Part shown: one piece after another, positions 22,893 through 27,769 of the stretch
Numbering within the stretch: the first letter of the stretch is position 1
Layout: each line of letters opens with the position of its first letter
Assembly (NCBI GenBank): GCA_934675115.1
Contig: CAKUPH010000023.1
Location: 1-27,769, forward strand
From: an uncultured Oscillospiraceae bacterium
Lineage (GTDB): Bacteria; Bacillota; Clostridia; Oscillospirales; Oscillospiraceae
Direction of reading: 5' to 3'
Length of the DNA stretch: 27,769 bases
The notes under the pieces: model-generated
The model's input: the letters and a program-made list of their open reading frames with translations, nothing else
Told to the model about the DNA's origin: nothing
Database searches by the model: none
Position numbers and translations under genes: made by a program

Positions 22893-24161
22893 TCAGCCTT
22901 GCAGCCATTGCCGCAGCTCTGCCGTCTGCCGGTTCACGCTCTCTGTGTCCGGCTCCGCCGCCGGGGCGTTGGTGAGGGCGTAGTCCGACTTCAGCTTCAG
23001 GATGCGGTATACGCTCTCGTCCAGCCGCTCCGCCGTGACGCGGCCCGATTCCACCGCCGCCAACAGGGCTTCGTAAGCCTGTTGAAGCTCGTCCTGCCCG
23101 TGGCAGACCAGCAGCACGTCGCACCCGGCCTCCACCGCCAGCACGGCGGCCTCGCCTATGCCGTACCGCCCGGTGACGGCCCCCATGGTCAGGTCGTCGG
23201 TGAATACCACGCCGTCAAAACCCAGCTCCTCCCGCAGAAGGCCGGTCACCACCGCCGGGGACAGGGACGCCGGGCGCTCCGCGTCCAGCGGCCTCACCAG
23301 CAGATGGGCGACCATCACCGCCGGAGCGCCGTTTTCCACCGCCGTCCGGAAGGGGATGAGCTCCAGCGCCTCCAGCTCGTCCGGCGTTTTGTCCACCACC
23401 GGGAGATCGTAGTGGGAATCCACCGCGGTGTCCCCGTGGCCGGGGAAGTGCTTGACCACCGGGATAACGCCTCCTTCGGTCAGGCCCGCAGCCGTCTCCG
23501 CCGCCATCCGGGCGGCGGTGTCCGGGTCGGAGCTGAACGCCCGCTTCCCGATGACGGTGTTGTCCGGGTTGGACCACACATCCGCCACCGGCGCGAAGTC
23601 GAGGTTCGCCCCCAGCGCGCCGCACCGGGCGGCCAGCACCGTTCCCAGCTCCCGGCACAGGGCGGGGTCTCCCTGCGCCCCAAAGGCATAAGCGGCGGGC
23701 AGGGTGTCGATCTCCTCCGGCATCCGGGACACGCTGCCGCCCTCCTCGTCTACGGCGAGGAACAGCGGGATGTGCTCGCCGTTCATGGCCCGCAGGCCGT
23801 TGGTGAGCCGGACGGCCTGATTGCAGCTTTCCACGTTGCGGCCAAACAGGATGATCCCGCCCACCTGCACCGTCTCCACGGCGTACCGGGCGTCGTCCCC
23901 GGCCTCGGTGCCGGAAATGCCCGCCAGCAGCAGCTGGCCCACCTTCTGCTCGGTGGTCATGCCGTCCAGCTGAGTCTGGATGGGGTCAGGGGCGGGGGTG
24001 GGTTCCGGCGTGGAAGTCGGCGCAGGCTCCGGCGTCTCGGACGGGGCGGCGGAGACCGTCTCCGACGGCTCCGGGCGGCTTGCCGAACCCGGGTCCGGCG
24101 CGGCGCAGGCAGACAGCGCCAGCAGCAGGGCGGCGCAAATGCAGAATGTGCGTAGTTTCAT
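22893..24161 (-). CDS. nagZ: Lipoprotein glycoside hydrolase family 3 (NagZ-like)
   Basis: Probable beta-N-acetylhexosaminidase acting on muropeptide GlcNAc-anhydroMurNAc/MurNAc linkages outside the membrane. 422 residues. Signal peptide with lipobox LSAC (Cys19); a Pro/Glu/Thr/Ser-rich linker (about 25-60); then a single GH3 TIM-barrel domain with LFLAVDEEGGSVSR (133-146), NLDFAPVADVW, the KHFPGHGDTAVDSHYDLP loop (237-254) holding the NagZ Asp/His pair, and the nucleophile motif FTDDLTMGAV (320-329). No second GH3 domain, consistent with NagZ rather than beta-glucosidase. AGAGG is 7 nt before the ATG at 24161. An upstream in-frame start would run through repeat copy B and is rejected. Confidence 0.9.
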   Translation of the reverse strand: MKLRTFCICAALLLALSACAAPDPGSASRPEPSETVSAAPSETPEPAPTSTPEPTPAPDPIQTQLDGMTTEQKVGQLLLAGISGTEAGDDARYAVETVQVGGIILFGRNVESCNQAVRLTNGLRAMNGEHIPLFLAVDEEGGSVSRMPEEIDTLPAAYAFGAQGDPALCRELGTVLAARCGALGANLDFAPVADVWSNPDNTVIGKRAFSSDPDTAARMAAETAAGLTEGGVIPVVKHFPGHGDTAVDSHYDLPVVDKTPDELEALELIPFRTAVENGAPAVMVAHLLVRPLDAERPASLSPAVVTGLLREELGFDGVVFTDDLTMGAVTGRYGIGEAAVLAVEAGCDVLLVCHGQDELQQAYEALLAAVESGRVTAERLDESVYRILKLKSDYALTNAPAAEPDTESVNRQTAELRQWLQG

Positions 24162-24191
24162 AGAAATACCTCTCAGACAGGAGATGAGAGT

Positions 24192-24200
24192 ATCATACCA
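24192..24200 (-). promoter_or_regulatory. Extended -10 promoter of the nagZ-like gene
   Basis: Minus strand TGGTATGAT: -10 TATGAT (24192-24197) with the TGn extension. No good -35 at 17 nt. Transcription would start near 24185. Confidence 0.5.
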
Positions 24201-24220
24201 CAGTTTTGCGCTGTTGAATA

Positions 24221-24403
24221 GAAAAAGGCAAAGCCTTTTCCGACGAAAAGATTGCGCCCCGCCGCAGCGCACGAAGTGGATGCTGCTGGCATCCATTTCG
24301 CACGTTTGCGGGGCGAGAAGTGTTTTCTGCCACGCACATGTCGCGGCAGAAAACGGATCATGTTTCTTTCGCCGCAGCAGCGGCGAAACTCTACGAGGTT
24401 TTT
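24221..24403 (-). repeat. 183-nt hairpin-chain repeat, copy B
   Basis: Inverted copy of 17850-18032, same length. Stems on plus coordinates: 24223-24229/24233-24239; outer 24255-24262/24308-24315 with inner 24277-24283/24289-24295 (TGGATGC/GCATCCA); and 24367-24375/24380-24388. The inner stem sequence differs from copy A yet both pair. Lies between metQ and the nagZ-like gene, where no other metQ terminator is visible. Confidence 0.75.
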
Positions 24404-24439
24404 AGGGCCTTTAAGGATAACTCAAGTACTGCTACTGCC

Positions 24440-25294
24440 TTAGAAGAGGGGCACAACAGCGCCGCTGTAGGTCTCGTTGATGTAGTCGCGGATGGCATCG
24501 GACTCCAGAGCCTCCACCAGAGCCTTGATGGCGTCGCTGTTCTCATTGCCCTCCTTGACGGCAATGACGTTGGCGTAGGCGGTGGCGGCGGCGCCGTCAG
24601 AGGCCTCGACAGCCAGAGCGTCGGCGACCTTCAGGCCGGCGTCCAGCGCGTAGTTGCCGTTGATGACGGCCAGATCCACGTCGGCCAGACGGGAGGGAAT
24701 CTGAGCGGCCTCCAGCTCCACGATCTCGATGTTCTTGGGGTTCTCCACGATATCCAGCTTGGTGGCGTTGATGCCCACGCCGTCAGCCAGCTTGATCAGG
24801 CCCTCCTGCTCCAGCAGCAGCAGCGCACGGGCCTCGTTGGTGGCGTCGTTGGGGACAGCCACCTGAGCGCCGTCAGCCAGATCGGCGATGGAAGCGGTCT
24901 TGCCGGCGTACAGGCCGAAGGGCTCGTAGTGGATGGCGGCTACGCTCACCAGATGGGTGCCGTTGGCCTCATTGTAGTTGTTCATGTAGGTGATGTGCTG
25001 GAAGTAGTTGGCGTCCAGAGAGCCGTCCTCCACAGCGTCGTTGGGGGTGTTGTAGTCGTTGTAGACCACAATGTCCAGATCGATGCCCTGCTCAGCCAGA
25101 ATGGGCTTGACCTGCTCGAGGATCTCGGAGTGGGGGGCGGGGGTGGCGCCGATCTTCAGGGTGACGGTCTCGCCGGAGCCGCCGTTGTCGGAGGGGGCGG
25201 CGGAGTTGGTGCCGGAATCCTTGCCGGAGCAGCCGGCGGTGAGGGCGAAGCAGGCCACAGCGGCCAGCGCCAGCGCGAGAGCTTTCTTTTTCAT
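24440..25294 (-). CDS. metQ: Methionine ABC transporter substrate-binding lipoprotein
   Basis: NlpA-family binding protein delivering methionine to MetI/MetN. 284 residues. Signal peptide with lipobox LTAGC (Cys22), Ser/Gly-rich linker, then NlpA hallmarks KIGATPAPHSEILEQVKPIL, YNDYNTPNDAVEDGSLDANY with FQHITYMNNYN, VAAIHYEPFGLYAGK, VAVPNDATNEARALLLLEQE, IVELEAAQIPSRLADVDLAV and INGNYALDAGL. AAAGGAG precedes the ATG at 25294. It is preceded by its own promoter and a T-box leader, so it is controlled separately from metN-metI directly upstream. Confidence 0.95.
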   Translation of the reverse strand: MKKKALALALAAVACFALTAGCSGKDSGTNSAAPSDNGGSGETVTLKIGATPAPHSEILEQVKPILAEQGIDLDIVVYNDYNTPNDAVEDGSLDANYFQHITYMNNYNEANGTHLVSVAAIHYEPFGLYAGKTASIADLADGAQVAVPNDATNEARALLLLEQEGLIKLADGVGINATKLDIVENPKNIEIVELEAAQIPSRLADVDLAVINGNYALDAGLKVADALAVEASDGAAATAYANVIAVKEGNENSDAIKALVEALESDAIRDYINETYSGAVVPLF

Positions 25295-25403
25295 TTCGTT
25301 TTTCTCCTTTTCATCGAACTTGCAAATTGATTTTGATGGAATGACGTCATTTATGTGATCCGCCGTTTGGCGGGCGCACAACGAAAAAAGTTCAGCCGGG
25401 GCA

Positions 25404-25703
25404 CAAAAAAACGCCCCTGACTTGCGTCAAGGACGAGAGCTTTCGCTTCGTGGTACCACCTTGCTTCACCCGTGCCTCGCGGCAGGGGCCTTACAGAGTG
25501 CGGGATGACTTTCGTAATCCGATACTCCTGCGCTGTCACGGGCGTTCCCGTCAGAACCTAAGACTCCGCGTCCTCGGCTCCGCAGCTCCAAGACCATGTT
25601 CGGCGCGGCCTTCTGTACCCGTTTCCAGCTGCCCGGGCTCTCTGTGCCATATCTCCGCGCTTACTCTTCTCTTCATTGCCTTTGAAAAGCATATTTACCT
25701 GAT
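25404..25703 (-). promoter_or_regulatory. T-box riboswitch, apparent methionine specificity
   Basis: About 300-nt leader of metQ that senses uncharged tRNA and controls termination. It contains the T-box core AAGGTGGTACCACG (25449-25462), whose bases pair with the tRNA acceptor end, followed by the terminator stem CGTCCTTGAC/GTCAGGGGCG (25412-25435, two G-U pairs) and a T-run (25404-25411). Stem I features upstream include AGAGAG and an apparent specifier AUG in GAACATGGTC (25595-25597), matching methionine and the metQ context. The specifier is read by eye. Confidence 0.9.
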
Positions 25704-25709
25704 GGGTTT

Positions 25710-25738
25710 AATTTAGCACAGAACCGCCCCGGTGTCAA
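25710..25738 (-). promoter_or_regulatory. Promoter of the T-box-metQ transcript
   Basis: Minus strand -35 TTGACA (25733-25738), 17-nt spacer, -10 TAAATT (25710-25715); start near 25703. Confidence 0.75.
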
Positions 25739-25759
25739 TGCGGCGCTTTCCACAGAGAT

Positions 25760-25793
25760 AGAGCGGACAAAGCCGCGCAGCTTTGTCCGCTCT
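25760..25793 (-). terminator. Hairpin after metI
   Basis: 14-bp stem 25760-25773/25780-25793 with a 6-nt loop, 50 nt past the metI stop. The T-tail is poor (ATCTCTG), but with the promoter that follows it separates metN-metI from metQ. Confidence 0.7.
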
Positions 25794-25842
25794 CACAATT
25801 TGCCGTAAAAACGCGGGTATTGTCCCCATATGGGACCGCCCG

Positions 25843-26589
25843 TCAGCCTTTGGCCTGCTTCCGGCGGCTCTTTCCGGTCTTGGTGATGCGGTGGTCCAGC
25901 CGGACGGACATCCGGGTGCCGATGGACTGGCAGATCTGCACCAGAATGACCAGCAGGATGACGGACACGTACAGCACCAGATACATCCGGCGCTGGTAGC
26001 CGTTGTTGATGGCAAGGCTGCCCAGACCGCCGCCGCCGATGGCGGCGGACATGGCACCGTAGCTCAGGATGGTGATGAAGGCGGTGGTAAAGCCGGTGAT
26101 GAGGGAGGGCAGGGCCTCGGGCAGCATCACCTTGAAGATGATCTGGAGGGTGGAGCAACCCATGGACTGGGCGGCCTCCAGCACGCCGTGGTCAGACTCC
26201 CGGAGGGAGGCCTCCACCAGACGGGCCACGAAGGGGAAGGCGGCGGCCACCAGCGGGATGATGGAGGCCACGGTGCCCACGCTGGTGCCCACGATGGCGC
26301 GGGACAGGGGGATGACGAGGATCATCAGGATCAGGAAGGGGATGGACCGCAGGATGTTGACGATGATGTTGAGCACCCGCATCAGCCCCCGGGGCAGCGG
26401 GCGGACGCCGTCCCGCTCGCCGGTGACGAGGATGATGCCCAGCGGCAGGCCAATGACGTAGGCGAACAGGGTGGCCAGAATGGTGGAGTACAGCGTCTCC
26501 CAGATGTTGCCGAGCAGGCCGGCCTGCAAATAGGCCAGCTGCTGGCTCACCGGCGTGTTGCCGAAAAACGTGCCGAAAAATTCATCCAT
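25843..26589 (-). CDS. metI: Methionine ABC transporter permease
   Basis: Membrane subunit of the MetNIQ methionine importer. 248 residues with about five to six helices. Conserved segments: WETLYSTILATLFAYVIGLP, IVNILRSIPFLILMILVIPL, the coupling EAA-type loop VEASLRESDHGVLEAAQSMG with IIFKVMLPEALPSLI, and IGGGGLGSLAINNGYQRRM. The basic tail (ITKTGKSRRKQAKG) extends slightly beyond typical MetI. The ATG overlaps the metN stop by 8 nt, using the GAGGAGG within the metN end as ribosome binding site, so the two are coupled. Confidence 0.95.
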   Translation of the reverse strand: MDEFFGTFFGNTPVSQQLAYLQAGLLGNIWETLYSTILATLFAYVIGLPLGIILVTGERDGVRPLPRGLMRVLNIIVNILRSIPFLILMILVIPLSRAIVGTSVGTVASIIPLVAAAFPFVARLVEASLRESDHGVLEAAQSMGCSTLQIIFKVMLPEALPSLITGFTTAFITILSYGAMSAAIGGGGLGSLAINNGYQRRMYLVLYVSVILLVILVQICQSIGTRMSVRLDHRITKTGKSRRKQAKG

Positions 26590-27586
26590 GATAATCTCTG
26601 ACCTCCTCCATGGTGACGTTGGGCTGGCTCCTGATATAGGCCACGGCCTTCGCGGCCTCGTCCGGATTTTCCGGCAGGCCCAGCAGCATGGTGCCGAAGG
26701 CCTTGCCGTCGATGTTCCGGGTGTCCGCGCCCAGAATATTCACCTTCACGCCGCAGTCGATGGCCAGCGACGCGATGAGCGGCTCGTAGGAGGAGCCGCC
26801 GTTGAAGGCGATGCGGATGACGTTGGCGGCGGGGAGCTGGTCGATGATGACCCCGTCGGGGTAGACCAGACGGCGGCCCGCCTCGGTCTGGGGGTTGGAG
26901 AAGATGTCCTCCACCGTGCCCGTCTCCTGAAGGACGCCGTGGTCCAGAATGGCCACCTTGGTGCAGATCTCCTCCACCACGGCCATCTCGTGGGTGATGA
27001 CCACCACCGTGATGCCCAGCCGCCGGTTGATATCCTTGATGAGCCGGAGGATGTCCCGGGTGGTCTTGGGGTCAAGGGCGGAGGTGGCCTCGTCGCACAG
27101 CAGGATCTTGGGGTCGGAGGCCAGCGCCCGGGCGATGGCGATGCGCTGCTTCTGGCCGCCGGACAGCTGGGCGGGGTAGGCATCTGCCTTGTCGGGCAGG
27201 CCCACGATGTCCAGCAGCTCCAGCGCCTTTTTGCGGGCGTCGGCGGCCTTCACCCCGGCGATCTCCATGGGGAAACAGATATTCTTCAGACAGGTGCGCT
27301 GCATGAGCAGGTTGAACTGCTGGAAGATCATGCTGATGGACCGGCGCTGCACCATGAGCTCCTTTTCCGTCATGGCGCACAGGTCCCGGCCGTCGATGAC
27401 CACCTGACCCTCGGTGGGCCGCTCCAGAAGGTTGATGCACCGCACCAGGGTGGACTTGCCCGCGCCGCTCATACCCACGATGCCGAACACATCGCCGTCC
27501 TCCACGGTGATGTTCACGTCGGTCAGCGCCTTGAGCTCGCCGTCGGCGGTGGGAAACACCTTGGAAATGTGTTTTAATTCGATCAT
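26582..27586 (-). CDS. metN: Methionine ABC transporter ATP-binding protein
   Basis: ATPase subunit of the methionine importer. 334 residues. Walker A GMSGAGKST (38-46), Q-loop FQQFNLL, ABC signature LSGGQKQRIAIARAL, Walker B ILLCDEATSALDP and switch histidine VVVITHEMAVVEEI. The C-terminal NIL domain (about 255-334; VIRIAFNGGSSYEPLIASLA, VNILGADTRNIDGKAFGTML) binds methionine for trans-inhibition in MetN proteins. The ATG at 27586 is preferred over the GTG at 27595 because GGGAAG lies 8 nt upstream. Cotranscribed with metI. Confidence 0.96.
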   Translation of the reverse strand: MIELKHISKVFPTADGELKALTDVNITVEDGDVFGIVGMSGAGKSTLVRCINLLERPTEGQVVIDGRDLCAMTEKELMVQRRSISMIFQQFNLLMQRTCLKNICFPMEIAGVKAADARKKALELLDIVGLPDKADAYPAQLSGGQKQRIAIARALASDPKILLCDEATSALDPKTTRDILRLIKDINRRLGITVVVITHEMAVVEEICTKVAILDHGVLQETGTVEDIFSNPQTEAGRRLVYPDGVIIDQLPAANVIRIAFNGGSSYEPLIASLAIDCGVKVNILGADTRNIDGKAFGTMLLGLPENPDEAAKAVAYIRSQPNVTMEEVRDYHG

Positions 27587-27634
27587 TCGGATCACTTCCC
27601 TGAAAAACGTTCCGGTTTCACTTCAATAAATTGA

Positions 27635-27663
27635 ATTGTATGCTAAAAAATCCGGGGTGTCAA
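27635..27663 (-). promoter_or_regulatory. metN-metI promoter
   Basis: Minus strand -35 TTGACA (27658-27663, consensus), 17-nt spacer, -10 TACAAT (27635-27640). The leader is only about 40 nt, too short for a T-box or SAM riboswitch. From 27664 to the window end no gene was identified. Confidence 0.85.
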
Positions 27664-27769
27664 GGGAACGGGTTGACTTTCCCGCCGCCGGGCTGTAGGA
27701 CTACAATACATATTGGACAAGTGAATAAAAAGATATGAAGGATATGGTCTCATGGGTTATAGTTAAGTT

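Noticed and set aside
27734..27769. Possible plus-strand gene beginning near the right edge
   Set aside because: Only about a dozen codons visible, no clear promoter spacing or ribosome binding site.

Overview
The window is chromosomal DNA from a GC-rich member of the Clostridia, probably a gut Oscillospiraceae-like bacterium. This is inferred from Firmicutes hallmarks: a T-box riboswitch, a CIRCE operator, RNase M5, SecG and ComEC, a tRNA methyltransferase heading a glycolytic operon, strong AGGAGG-type ribosome binding sites and sigma-A promoters. Most genes are ordinary housekeeping functions.

Layout. 1-5747 (minus): one operon trmL-pgk-tpiA-gpmI-eno (eno cut by the window edge), read from a promoter at 5719-5747. 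5812-8108 (plus): proB-proA, the first two steps of proline synthesis, with a structured leader and a bidirectional terminator. 8118-10695 (minus): an MBOAT acyltransferase and a DHHW/AlgX-like partner, a polysaccharide O-acetylation pair. 10758-12317 (minus): two tandem DUF4358 lipoproteins.

12439-17427 is a visibly more AT-rich island that looks mobile. It is bracketed by a 15-bp direct repeat (CCCGGCGTCGAAATT) and, exactly 10 nt inside each copy, by a 15/16 inverted repeat (AATAkTAAATGCGAAA). An IS30-type transposase lies against the left end. Behind it are an XRE regulator, a lipoprotein of unknown function, a ribbon-helix-helix-like small protein and a five-gene minus-strand run of unrecognised small proteins. 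One of these is an orphan IS30-like helix-turn-helix domain. An 18-bp palindrome sits over the -35 of both the transposase and the ribbon-helix-helix gene and inside a third promoter. A second triplicated operator sits at the XRE/lipoprotein divergent promoter. This is the best candidate for an undescribed system: a transposon-like element with cargo and its own regulatory circuit.

17439-27769 returns to core genes: secG; a CIRCE-controlled hsp20; comEC-holA-rnmV with overlapping reading frames; a lipoprotein NagZ-like GH3 enzyme; and the methionine ABC transporter. metN-metI has its own near-consensus promoter, while metQ is preceded by its own promoter and a T-box leader with an apparent AUG specifier. 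Two inverted copies (17850-18032 and 24221-24403) of a 183-nt non-coding repeat fold into the same chain of four hairpins with compensatory changes.

No tRNA, rRNA, CRISPR array or recombinase other than the transposase was seen.
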